Positions 50,101 through 60,912 of a stretch of DNA of 64,000 nucleotides are shown one piece after another. The translations under genes and the position numbers were made by a program. This DNA is from Tetrahymena thermophila SB210 (lineage: Eukaryota; Ciliophora; Oligohymenophorea; Hymenostomatida; Tetrahymenidae). Location of the stretch: NCBI RefSeq assembly GCF_000189635.1, contig NW_002476484.1, forward strand, positions 434,001 through 498,000. The letters are read 5' to 3'. The notes beneath the pieces were generated by a model, which worked only from the letters and a program-made list of their open reading frames with translations, made no database searches and was not told the origin of the DNA. Position 1 is the first letter of the stretch, and every line of letters starts with the position of its first letter.

Positions 50101-50633
50101 GATTGTTCTCAACATTCGATGTAGATATTCAAGTAAGCTATTAAAATACATTTATATAAGAATATTAACTTTTTTTAATACTAAAGGATTGGGTCTAAAG
50201 AATAAAAAAATCAGAAATTAAATCTCATAACATCCTAGCAATATAAAATAAACAGTAGAAGGGTGGTTTATCCTCAGAGTTTTAAAAACAAAAAAAACAG
50301 TTTTAGCTAAACCATTACTATTTAAAAGAAATATGCATAGCATGTTCTAATAAGACTAAAAATTAAATATGTGAAAATTGTCTACAAGATCCAAGTGCAT
50401 TAATATTTATATTAACTTAAAAGAAAAAGATAAACGAGATGAAATTATAAAAGTTAATAGATAAATGTACTAATTGTTGCAATTTATCATAAATAGAAGA
50501 AATGCCCCAATGTATTTAATACGAGTGTTACACATATTTTGAAAAAAAAAATGCAGAAGAAGTTGTTGAAGTCATTAATCCCTACTTAGAACAGTATACG
50601 TCTATGTTATATAACTTAGCAAATGAGTTTTGA
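44190..50633 (+). CDS. REV3: DNA polymerase zeta catalytic subunit REV3 (~1779 aa, 15 exons)
   Basis: Exons 44190-44516, 44564-44624, 44711-44964, 45020-46091, 46115-46571, 46627-47040, 47090-47235, 47281-47349, 47442-47867, 47917-48200, 48576-48736, 48801-49344, 49397-49534, 49593-50132, 50187-50633; 5340 bases in phase. Family B translesion polymerase. N-terminus: APVARMYG and CLHIHGYFPYFYLK. A long variable acidic insert follows, then MLPDPSSDPI and GRMIINTWRL. Polymerase motif A DFISLYPSIMIAYN is near residue 1229, motif B IFGYTGATFSGRMP follows, motif C VIYGDTDS is at ~1406-1413, then LTKKRYAG. The C-terminus has both Cys modules: CIAC/CENC at ~1681-1696 and CTNC...CIQYEC at ~1725-1745; the second holds the Fe-S cluster and binds the accessory subunits. 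Exonuclease Asp/Glu residues are missing, as usual for REV3. Intron 4 is only 23 nt. Confidence 0.94.
46092..46114 (+). other. 23-nt intron in REV3
   Basis: GTAATTTATTTTATTTTTTT plus TAG. Its length is not a multiple of three; without removal the frame meets TGA about 60 bases on, and removal restores a long open exon (46115-46571) that continues into clear REV3 sequence. No other GT lies nearby to give a longer intron. Confidence 0.6.
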
Positions 50634-51584
50634 AAATAAAAAATTATATTAAATTATTTTCATAATTAATTGTATTTTTTTATAAATTTAATATCTTAAA
50701 CTCTCGTTATCTTGGATTTCGATATTCGGATTTCGTAAATAAATCCGAAATTTGAAATTAAAATATTTTATTAAAAATTTTTGTTTCAATATTACTAAAA
50801 ATCAATCCCATCCACTCGTATCTAATTGTTTTATTTCCCCCTCTTTTAAATCCCCCTTTAAGAGAGCGAATATTTTAATTTGCTTTTTTTATAAAAAACA
50901 TCTTTATTATAAAGAAAATACAATTAGTTGCTTATTTGATCTTTAAAGAAGCTGCTGCTTTTGATATCAATTAATAGATTAAATAGTTTGGAAAATTTAG
51001 AAAATAATTGTAGTTTAGTTTATTATCTTATAAAAATCCTCAAATATAAAAACTGCTCTTTAAATATTTTTTTAAGCATTTAGCAAGCTTCTTTTTTAAG
51101 TTGAATTTACGTTCTAATAAAGAGAAAATTTTGCTTATATGAAGAAAATCTAATCAAAAATTTATTTGATCTCAATAAAAATCTTTGCTTATTCGATCTC
51201 TTTGAGAAAATCATCTATTTTATAAATTTTAATATACTAAAAGTTTTAGAATTCTTTTATTCTTATTAGAAGTTTTAAAAGATAAAAAGAAACTTAGAAA
51301 ATAAATTTATTGATAATTAATACTTTTAAATTACTTAAAACACACACACACATTATGTTTTTAATTCATATTTACTTTATAAAATAATTAAAAAATATAT
51401 TCAAATTATTTTTTAAGAAAAGTTAAGAATTTTCTCAATCAATATTTATAATTCAAAAAATCTTTCATAAAAGAATTTTCAAATTTTTTTCTTTAAAAAT
51501 GATAAAGAGTTTGTTTAAATTTTTATAATGAATTAATTAATTTTAAATTCGCTTAATTATTAAATAGAAAATAAAAAGAAAACC
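50634..51584. other. Upstream region of TPR gene copy A
   Basis: From ~50785 this non-coding DNA is matched, with substitutions and small indels, by DNA before the second TPR gene (57490-58257). It includes a CA dinucleotide run at ~51340-51352. The likely promoter lies here. The ORF at 50752-50946 is not supported in the second copy. Confidence 0.6.
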
Positions 51585-53353
51585 ATGATTTTTAAAAGTC
51601 TTTTTTGCAAAAAAATTAATTAAAATTTACTAACATACATTTAAAGATGGTATTCTTTAAAAAAGGCTGATCAGAATTTTCAAACTATTTAAATTAAAGA
51701 TTAAAACAATCTTTAAGAGAATACGGAAAGCTACTAATATTTAGTTGATAAAGGAAGGCTTTATTTAAAATAAGGCAAGCTTGAAGAAGCCTAAAATTTA
51801 TTTTAATTGGCTCTTAAATATTATCCCAAAACAGACTACTTGTCTCATCACCTTTTAGGATTTACTTTCTATTAATAAGGTAAATTTTAAGATGCTTTGT
51901 AAAAATTTAATGAGTCACTATAAATAAATCCTCTCTAAGTCGACATTTACAATACTATAGGGTCTATTTATGATTAATAAAATATGAAAGACCAAGCAAT
52001 TAAATAATATCAAAAAGCTTTAGAAATATAACCTTCTTATTACACAGCTCTATTAAATTTAGGAAATTTATACTTTTGGGATAAAAATATGGTAAAGGAA
52101 GCTAACGAGTGTTTCTAGAAAGCCTTGGATATTAATCCTAATAGCTTATAAGTATTGAAGCGAGCAGCTTTATTTTATTATAGTAACAATTAATTTTAAG
52201 AAGCAATATAAAATTATGAAAAAGCATTATCTATTGATCCACAAGATTATGAAATCTTTGGTTGTTTAGCTTAAGTATATCATTAAATTGGAAATATATA
52301 AAAAGCAATAAAAATTTTGGAAAAAGCTATAAAGTAAAATCCAAGAAACCATTAATTTCATTATGATTTAGGAAATTATTCGAGCGAAGTTGGATTAAAA
52401 AATGAAGCTATTTAGTGCTATTTAAATGCTTTAGAAATTAACCCGGAATTCTATTAGGCTTTAAACAACCTAGGGGGAGAATATATTTTTATGGAAAGGT
52501 TAGAAGAAGCTTAATCTTGCTTTTTAAAAATTTTAGAAACTTACCCATAAGATTTTAATGCTTTGATTTAATTGGTTGTTTTGTGTATAGAACGTGGAAT
52601 GATTGAAGAAGCAAAAGATTATCTATAGAAATGTTTACTTAATAATAATTTAGATTATGATGCTTGTAATGGTATTGCATAGTGTTATGAAGCATTAGGA
52701 ATGATAGAAGAGGCCATATTTTGGTGTGAGAAAGCATTAAAAATTAACCCTAATTCTGTTGATGTTTTATCAAATATCGCCCTACTACACTTTATGAATG
52801 GAAATACTGAAGAATCAAAAATTTGTTTTGAAAAGACTTTAAAAATCAAACCTGATCATTCTTATGCTTTGACTAATTTAGGATTTATTTACTATTTGCA
52901 AGGAGATTATTCAAAAGCCATATCCTTTTACTAATAATCTATAGAAATAGACCCAAGTATGCATCATGGTTTCAACAATTTAGGATTAATTTATTAACAT
53001 TAAGGATTAGCTGAATAAGCAAAGCAACAATATGAAAAAGCTCTACAAATTTTACCAAATTTTGCTCAAGCCTTGAATAATTTAGGATCTATTTATTATA
53101 AAAATGGAAAGATTGAAGATGCCATCGAATACTACAAGAAAGCTCAATAAGTTGATCCTCAATTTTTAGAACCTTATAAAAGTTTAGGTTACATTTACCA
53201 AAAAATAGGAATGGTAGTGGAAGCAAAAAATATGCTTGATTAGCTAACTTAATTAAAATAAAATCAGTAAAAAATATTTGATTTTAAAAATTATATATCC
53301 ATAACGTAATTATGAAATTTTTTAATTAATTATTTTAAGTCATTTTTATTTAT
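50785..53353 (+). repeat. Direct duplication, copy A (TPR gene plus upstream DNA)
   Basis: The whole ~2.5-kb unit, about 800 bp of upstream DNA plus the TPR gene and the first bases of its 3' flank, recurs at 57490-60032 in the same orientation. Edges were judged by eye: similarity starts near TTACTAAAAATCAAT and ends after the shared stop region. Spacing between copies is about 4.1 kb. Confidence 0.8.
51585..53315 (+). CDS. TPR-repeat protein, copy A (576 aa)
   Basis: Intronless. The ATG at 51585 is supported because the paralogue at 58258 has the same start and the same next ~25 codons, while the ATG at 51645 is out of frame. The rest is about 13-14 tetratricopeptide repeats of 34 residues, e.g. 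AIKQYQKALEIQPSYYTAL, ALNNLGSIYYKNGKIEDAI, closest in style to the superhelical TPRs of O-GlcNAc transferase, but with no catalytic domain. TPR arrays bind peptides and act as scaffolds. The first ~28 residues are basic and free of acidic residues (MIFKSLFCKK ... QRWYS), with an R-x-Y/S site like a mitochondrial presequence; mitochondrial import is an inference. The 34-residue periodicity runs to the C-terminus, which ends in a Q/K-rich tail. Confidence 0.88.
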
Positions 53354-53357
53354 TTAT

Positions 53358-53360
<3 letters not shown>

Positions 53361-53429
<69 letters not shown>
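53361..53429 (+). repeat. TCTA tetranucleotide microsatellite, ~17 units
   Basis: About 17 uninterrupted TCTA units immediately 3' of TPR copy A, preceded by TTTA units. The array is missing after copy B, so it arose or expanded after duplication, or was lost from B. Confidence 0.95.
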
Positions 53430-53655
53430 TGTAATTAATTGTTATGGCTTGCTTCTAGTTTCAAAATATAATTTCATATCAAAACAAATATATTAATTAT
53501 ATGTTTAAAAAAGTTTGTTTTGAAATAAAAGTCAGATAAAATAAATGGAGGGTAATATTTTAAATTGGTAGACACTAGAAAGTCAACAGTAATTATTATT
53601 ACTAATATTTAATAAATAGATAGCATAAAATTTAGAATTAAATAATAATAAATAT

Positions 53656-54885
53656 TCATTTTATAATTAAATATTTTATAAATTTATTGGACCTTCTTTC
53701 TAATTTATTCCCATAAAATCTTGTTAGGAATAGATTATGCATTCTTTTTAATGCTAGTTTAATCTTCTTACTATTTTAGAATATATTTTATATTGATTTG
53801 AAAATGTCTTCTTCACTCAATTCATCAGAAATTTTATGATTTTTTTTTTAGGTAATTAAGCCCATATCTTTTATATGGAGCATAAGTTAGCTCCTTTGGT
53901 TGTCCATTTAAGCAACTCAATTTTATTCTCTTTCAAATTTTATTTTATTTATTTAGACTTATGGCATAGTGCTAACCTACTTAAATAACTTGACCTTTAA
54001 ATAATCTTCTCCAATAAATGATTGAAAGTTGTTAATGAATTTACAATACTCAATAGAATTTAAATATTACAATTTACTTTTTGAATGTGAAGGGTTTTTT
54101 TCTCCTCAAAGATTAATTCTAAGCTTAGAAAATTTATCTATTTCATTGCATTTCGATGACTTAATGTCATTTATTGGTTTATATCAGAGATACTTATTAC
54201 CTTTTTATCCTTTCTAAAGTAATATTTTATCAGTAAATATTACAAATTTACATTCTTATGTTAGCAATTGGCAAACTTGAGTCTTTTTACTTCCACTTTT
54301 AATTTATTTACATAACTATAGGGACTTTAAGAGTATTTAAATTATTATTCTTTAAGGTTATCCTTATTTTCGAGTACAACATCGTTTCTGGATTAAGTTT
54401 CTAATTTTTTACTACTTTCTGATAGATAATGTAGGATTTTATTTAAATTCTTCAACTATTTTCTTTTTCATCAGAAGCCTCTGAAAATTTATTTTTTCTT
54501 CCACTCTTCGTGTAATCTACAACAAAATTTACTAATATTACCACTCTTACTGATTTCTCTTTACTATATTAATACTACAAATATTGGATTCAGTAATTTG
54601 TTCCTTAATAGAAGTTAAAATTTAAAAACACCTTTCAACAGAGAACTTTGCTTACTAATTATTTTAAGTTATTTTTATTTATTTATTTTTATGTTATGTT
54701 TTCTAGATTCATAAACCCAGTTTAACATCAAACAAATATGTACCTTAAATCCTCGTTAGTTCTCATCATCCTTTCCCCAAAACTCGAAGATCCTAATGTT
54801 AAAAATTTGAAGAAAGTAATTACTAGTTTAATGAGTTAGCATTCTTCTTATCTATTCTCTAAAATAAATATTGCATTGAATAAAT
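53656..54885 (-). pseudogene. Decayed coding sequence, minus strand
   Basis: Read on the complement, protein-like stretches follow one another in changing frames: GSSSFGERMMRTNEDL, IKEQITESNICSINIV, SESSKKLETQSRNDVV, KSKLQYLNSIEYCKFI, GQPKELTYAPYKRYGLN, then ISDELSEEDIFKSIQN and LTRFYGNKLERRSNKF before a TGA at 53656. At least two in-frame TGAs and several frame changes (one at a run of ten A) break it. A few could be introns or homopolymer errors, but not all. The original protein is not recognised. It sits between the two TPR copies, next to a transposase relic, in what looks like a decay-prone zone. Confidence 0.4.
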
Positions 54886-56351
54886 TAATTATTGGTTTAT
54901 AAATTCCTCTAAACGAATCAAAAAATATAAAAAATTATAAAAATATAGAGTTAAATACCTTTTTAATTTTTGAAAGGCCTTACAAATGTTTAGTTTAAAA
55001 AAAAATTAGACTCCAATAAAAATAAATTTCTTCTGTTATTATATTCTTAGCTCTTCATATTAATTACATAAATATTTTATAGGCTTCCATTTATTTATAT
55101 TAATATAAGTCAGTATATTTTGTTTAATATGATTATTATTGACTAAATAATAGATATGTTAATTCTGCTATATGTTTAATGCTTTCAGCAAGTAAACCTA
55201 TTGATATATACAACTAACATACTAATGAATAAACAAAACTTTATTTTAGAGCTAGTTTGAAAAATAAAATAGTGATTAAATATAAAAATAATTATGTCAA
55301 TATAAATATACTTTTTATTTTAAAATGTTATCATATATATGAGATGAGAGATTAGATAAGTAGCTGTTTAACTAATTTCAATTAAGGGATATTACTTAGT
55401 ATTTAATGGATTTTTGATTTATTTTTAAATCAGTCTCCATTTATTTTCCTTTTTTTTTATCTTAAATCTAAAAATTTGATTAAATTATTACTAAAACAAT
55501 TAATTATTAGAAATCAAAGAAATCTTTTAAATTTAAAATTTTTAATTTTCAACTTAGAAATTATGATTTAATGAATAAATTATTAATAGATAACCTAATA
55601 GATTATTAATAGAAAATTAAATTTTGCATAATTGAATAAATTATCAATAGATAAATACCAAATTTAAAATGTACTATTAACTTTATGAATTATTTTTTTT
55701 ATAAATAAAATATTAAAATTAAAAAAGTATAAAAACTGAATGAAAAATATATTTAAAATGATTTTATAATGTTTTTCAAACTTTGCATTTTGCAATATTG
55801 TGCAAAATAAAAGTTATAATCCTTCTATTTAGATAGGATTAAGTACTTTACTAATTTAAAAAATAAATCATTTTTATAAGTTCTGTATAGTTTTCAAATG
55901 GAATTTTGTTTTTTTCAATGTAATATTGAGATATAAATAAAGGTTTCAGTAAGCAACTTATATATATTATCTCATATTAGCTTCAAATAATTTTATTTAA
56001 GCAGGTTTGTTTTAAGATTAAATAAAGTTAACTGCTTCTTTGTGACTTATTATACCAGCATACTATTCAATAGCTAATAATTTAAATCTTGCACATCCTT
56101 TGATAAATTAGTTATCAATTATTTAATCAAGTTTAATTTATCTCTTTTCTTATAATTTCCTTTAATCATATTAAAATTAAATACATTATTTATAATACAT
56201 TTTATAATCAAGACTTGGTTCTTTTATACAGTATTCTAACCACTAAAAGTGAAATTAAGATTAAAGATATAGATAGATATTTATGAATTGTTGTTAAATG
56301 TATAATTTAATAAATACCATCTCTTTTTATAAATATATCTTAAAATTATTA

Positions 56352-56490
56352 GCTCAATAAGATTAAGTTAGGGACTATATGGAGGTATAAAGAGCATTGG
56401 TATTTACTAATAGATTGTTGTCAAAATTAAGTCAGCTTAATGATAAGATGCCAACATTAGCACAAATGAGCTACAGGACCATTTTAAAGC
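56352..56490 (-). mobile_element. Tc1/mariner/IS630-type transposase relic
   Basis: On the complement a short frame reads VLMLASYHQAD, then about 14 residues, then FIPPYSPQLNLIEL. This matches the end of DDE transposases of the Tc1/mariner/IS630 group, where LDNAS.H precedes PPYSPDLNPIE. The catalytic Asp of the DN motif is replaced (LML), and no intact upstream or downstream transposase frame is found, so this is a dead fragment. Terminal inverted repeats were not seen. Confidence 0.6.
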
Positions 56491-57489
56491 TTATTTCAAG
56501 TATCCAAGTTAAGTAGCAACATAGAAATGAAGGACATATATCACTCAGTTAAGAATCTTTTTTGAACTATCATATATCATTCCATTTATTATTTACTTAC
56601 TGAATGGTTAATTGGGATTTTGTATATTTGACTTCATGGATGATATATATTATTAATTACTTGTATCTTAAGCATGAGTTATTTTTCTTTGAGAACAAAA
56701 TGTATAAACAAAACTCAAGGTATACTTTCTCCTTGAGTAGCAAATATTTATTTCATAGGTGCAAAATTTCATGAGAATTTTAAATATTGAAATCATTTTT
56801 CTTAGCTTAATTCTTTTGAGATCCTCTTACATTCAGGCAAATTTTCCTATAAATTACGATTTTTAAAAATAATAATTTTACAAAAATTTATTAGAGAAAA
56901 TTTTTAAAATTTATATTCACCATTTAAATTTAAATTCTTTAAAAAATATTTGATATTTCAAGTAAAAGGAAAATTAATGCGAATATTTTTATTTTTTATT
57001 GTTAAAATTTAATTTTTATTTTTTATAAGTGTTATTAACTACATATAATCCTTATAAATCTGTATATTTTTACAATGACTTAAAATGATATTTACAAATA
57101 TGCAATTCATTTTTGAATATATTCCTTTTATTTTACCCATTAAATTTTCAAAGCTATGTAATATATAAGAATGAATGAATGAGCAGTCATTTAAAAAAAT
57201 TGGATCATTTAAAACTAGTGATTTCCGTGGATTTAAATGTGAAAAATGAATATTCCAGAACAAAATAGCTTGAGGATGATATTATGTTCTTAATATCTAA
57301 ACTAGATTTTACACAATTATTTAGATTAAATTTGATTTCTTTTACTTTTAAATAAAAACTGAAATAAGCAAGCAAAGACTTAGATATGGAGTGCGATTCT
57401 TTTAGTAGAATTTTTTGAAAAATTAGAGAGAAAATGTCTAAGTATATGAAATTGCTTACTGTTTAATTAAACATTTTATGTATTTATAA

Positions 57490-60032
57490 TAAATATTATT
57501 AAAAATCAATTATTTAACTTGTTTTATTTCTCCCTCATTTAAATCTCGTTTTAAGAGATCTAACATTGTAATTTGCTTTTTAAAAAAAAAAAAATATTAT
57601 TAAAAATAAAATACAATTAGTTGTTTATTTGATTTTTAAAGAAGCTGATGGTATAGATCTTAATTAAAAAATAAAATAATTTAGAAATTCTAGATAATAA
57701 TAGGCTTCTAATTTAATTTAATGTCTTATTGAAATCCTAAAATATAAAAATTGCTTGAAAAAATTAATTTATTGTTAATTGTTTCTTAAAATATTTTTTA
57801 AACATTAAGCAAAAGCTTCATTTTTAAGTTGAATTTATTTACATTCTAATATATAGAAATTAATCCTAAGAAATCAAATAAATAATTTATTATATCATTT
57901 TGCATATTTAATTTCATTGAGAAAACAGTCTATTTTATAAGTTTTAGCCATTTATTAGTTTTAGAAAATTCTAATAAAACTAAGAAAATAAATTTATTGA
58001 TAATTAATATTTTTAAATTACTTAAAACACACACATTATGTTTCTAATTCATATTTACTTTATAAAATAATTTAAAAATAATAACAAATCATTTTTCTAG
58101 AAAAATTAAGAATGTTCTATATATTTCTATTTGAAAAAACCTTTCTTAAAAGAATTTTCAACTTTTTTCTTTAAAAATGAAAAAGAGTTTAACTTTTTAT
58201 AAATAATTTTTAATTCACATAATTCTAAAATAGAATATAAAAAGAAAAAAGAAAACCATGATTTTTAAAGGTTTTTTTTGCAATAAAATTAACTAAAATT
58301 TACTAACATACATTTAACGATGGTATTCTATAAAAAAGCCTGATCTGAATTTTGAAACTATTTAAATTGGAGATCACAACAATGTCTAAGAAGATATAGA
58401 AAACTATAAATTTTTATTTGATTAAGCATTCCTATATTTTTCTTAACAAAAGTTTGAAGAAGCCTAAATTTACATTTAATTAGCTATAAGAATTAACCCC
58501 TAATCAGACTACATGTGTCATCGCCTTTTAGGATAAATTTTCTATAAATAAGGTAAATTTTAAGATGCTTTGTAAACATTTAATGAGTTGTTATAAATAA
58601 ATACTTTCAAATCAAATGTACCTTATATCTACAATACTATAGGGTCTATTTATGAATAATAAAATATGAAAGACCAAGCAATTAAATAATATCAAAAAGC
58701 TTTAGAAAATGAACCTTCTGATTACGAAGCTCTAATAAATTTAGGAAATTTATACTTTTTTGATAAAAATATGGTAAAAGAAGCCAACGAGTGCATCAAG
58801 AAAGCCTTGGATTTGAATCCTAATTGTTTTTTCACATGGTATAAAGCAGCTAAATTTTATGATAATAGCAATTAAAATTAAGAAGCAATATATAATTATA
58901 AAAAGGCATTATCAATATTTCCACGAGATTCGGAAATCCTTTATAGTTTAGCTTAAATATATCATAAAATTGGAAATAACTAAGAAGCAATAAAATTTGA
59001 AGAAAAAGTGATAAAGAACAATCAAAAAGAATATTACTTTCATTTTTATAAAGGATGTTAATATAGAGAACCCGGACATGAAAATCAAGCAATTAACTGC
59101 TTTTTAAATGCTTTAGAAATTGGCCTTGAATTATATAGTCCTTTAATAAACCTAGGGATAATATATTCTTAAATGGGAAGACTAGAAGAAGCTTAATCTT
59201 GCTATTTAAAAATTTTAAAAACTCACCCATAAGATTGGAATGCTTTGCTTGGATTGGCTAAATTATTTACAAAACGTGGAATGATAGAAGAAGCAAAATT
59301 TTTTCTATAGAAATGTTCACTGATTTATAATTTAGATTAAGATAACTGTGATGATATTGTATACTGTTATTGTTAATTAGGAATGATAGAAGAGGCCATA
59401 ATTTGGTATGAGAATGCATTAAAATTTATGCCTGATTCTGTTTTTCATTTAATTATTATTGGTCAACTACACTTGAGAAATGGAAATATTGAAAAATCAA
59501 AAATTTTTTTTGAAAAAATTTTAAAAATCCGACCTAATTAATCTTATATTTTGAATAATTTAGGATTTGCTTACTATTTGGAAGGAGATTATTCTAAAGC
59601 CATATCCTATTACTAATAATCTTAAGAAATAAACCCAAATGTGTATGACACTTTCAACAATTTAGGATTAATTTATCAAAATTAAGGATTTGCAGAATAA
59701 GCAATTCAACAATATGTAAAAGCTATAAATATTTTACCAAATTTTGCAGAAGCTTTGAATAATTTAGGATCTATTTATTTTTAAATTGGAGAGTTTGGAA
59801 CAGCTATTTATTACTACATGGAAGCTCAAGAAGCTGATCCTCAATTTTTAGAACCTTATAAGAGCTTAGGTTACATTTACAAAAAAATAGGATAGGTAGA
59901 GGAAGCAAACAATATATTTGATTAGCTAACTTAGTTAAAATAAAAACAATAAAAATAATTTGATTTTAAAAATTATATATCCATAACATAATAATGAAAT
60001 TTTTTAATTATTAATTAAAAATCATTTTTGTT
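57490..60032 (+). repeat. Direct duplication, copy B (TPR gene plus upstream DNA)
   Basis: Counterpart of 50785-53353. Shared non-coding landmarks in order: TAAAAATCAAT, a CCCTC..TTTAAATC block, ACAATTAGTTG, a CACACA run before TTATGTTT, and AAAACCATGATTTTTAAA at the start codon. After the gene, GATTTTAAAAATTATATATC is identical in both. Confidence 0.8.
58258..59997 (+). CDS. TPR-repeat protein, copy B (579 aa)
   Basis: Intronless paralogue of the gene at 51585, aligned from the first to the last codon with only small indels. About 13-14 TPRs, e.g. ALNNLGSIYFQIGEFGTAI. The N-terminal basic, acid-free segment (MIFKGFFCNK ... QRWYS) is kept. Differences include altered repeat-defining residues in several middle repeats (e.g. 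KEYYFHFYKGCQYREPGHENQ), so copy B may be diverging faster or have a changed ligand. The frame is fully open, with no internal TGA, which argues for continued function. Upstream DNA is also shared, so expression control may be similar. Confidence 0.85.
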
Positions 60033-60912
60033 TAGTTGTTAAATAAAATTATGAAAAATAGATTAAATATTTGAAAAATATTCGTATTTAGATTTATTAC
60101 AGTACTACTAAAAATTATTAAAACAAGAAACTTATTCACAATTTAAAAAAAAAAAAAATTTAATTAATTTATTTCTATTACTTATTGATAAGTTTCAAAT
60201 ACATTTTTTATTTTTTAAGAGAGGTTTGTTGATTTTTATTTTTGTAAAATTAATAAACTTTTGAATATATTTTAAATGTAATTCCAACAAGTATCTTAAA
60301 AAAAGAAGAATAAATTATAGAGAATTAAATATAAACATTTACTGAATAACCAATCGTGTTATTTCTTATAAACTTTAAGTATAAATTACCCTCTTTATTT
60401 GTTAACATATGAGATTAAACTGTATAAAATATTATGAAATATTTAATATTTCTAAAAAAATTAAATCAAAATAATATCCTAAAAATAGATTATCTTAATT
60501 TGGAAAAAAATGAAAGTAATTTTTATGTTTTTATATAAAAATTAATTTAAATACAAATTGAAAGAGAACTACATCAAAAATTAATAATTACTGAGTAATT
60601 AATAATTTTAAGAGAAACAAAAGATGTTTCTATATTTATCTAACTTTAAATAAAAAAAATTTTGTTATAATTTTTGAAAATAGTAGATAAAAAGATTAAA
60701 ATTTAGGAGTTTATGTTAATAAATTGAAGAATTAATGTGAAAAATATTTATTTTATACAATTTATAATAAAAGCTAGCTGAAAACTTAGCTGGATATCAA
60801 AAATGATACTAGCAAATACAAGTTAATAAATTAAAGAAAAACAATTTTATTTATTTATTTGAGTAATTAAGTTAAATTAAGAAATATAATTATAGTTATC
60901 ATAAAAAATTTT
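59998..60912. other. Convergent intergenic spacer
   Basis: Between the 3' ends of TPR copy B and the MORN gene. AT-rich, with a 12-A run near 60150. No coding signal or RNA gene was seen. Confidence 0.6.

Larger units (their letters stand above)
53316..58257. other. Inter-duplication spacer with relics
   Basis: About 4.9 kb between the two TPR genes, without an intact gene. It contains the TCTA microsatellite, a decayed minus-strand gene (53656-54885), a coding-like minus-strand patch near 55990-56150 (e.g. YAGIISHKEAVNFIQ), a transposase relic (56352-56490), and the duplicated upstream block of copy B from ~57490. The remainder is A/T tracts. Confidence 0.5.

Noticed and set aside
50752..50946. 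64-aa ORF before TPR copy A
   Set aside because: The matching DNA before copy B does not keep this frame, so it is not a conserved peptide.
51645..51647. ATG at 51645 as start of TPR copy A
   Set aside because: Out of frame with the TPR array and meets TGA within eight codons; the ATG at 51585 is shared with the paralogue.
53361..53429. CRISPR-like or minisatellite array
   Set aside because: Unit is only 4 bases with no spacers; it is a simple microsatellite.
54029..54217. 62-aa plus-strand ORF
   Set aside because: Antisense of the decayed minus-strand coding sequence.
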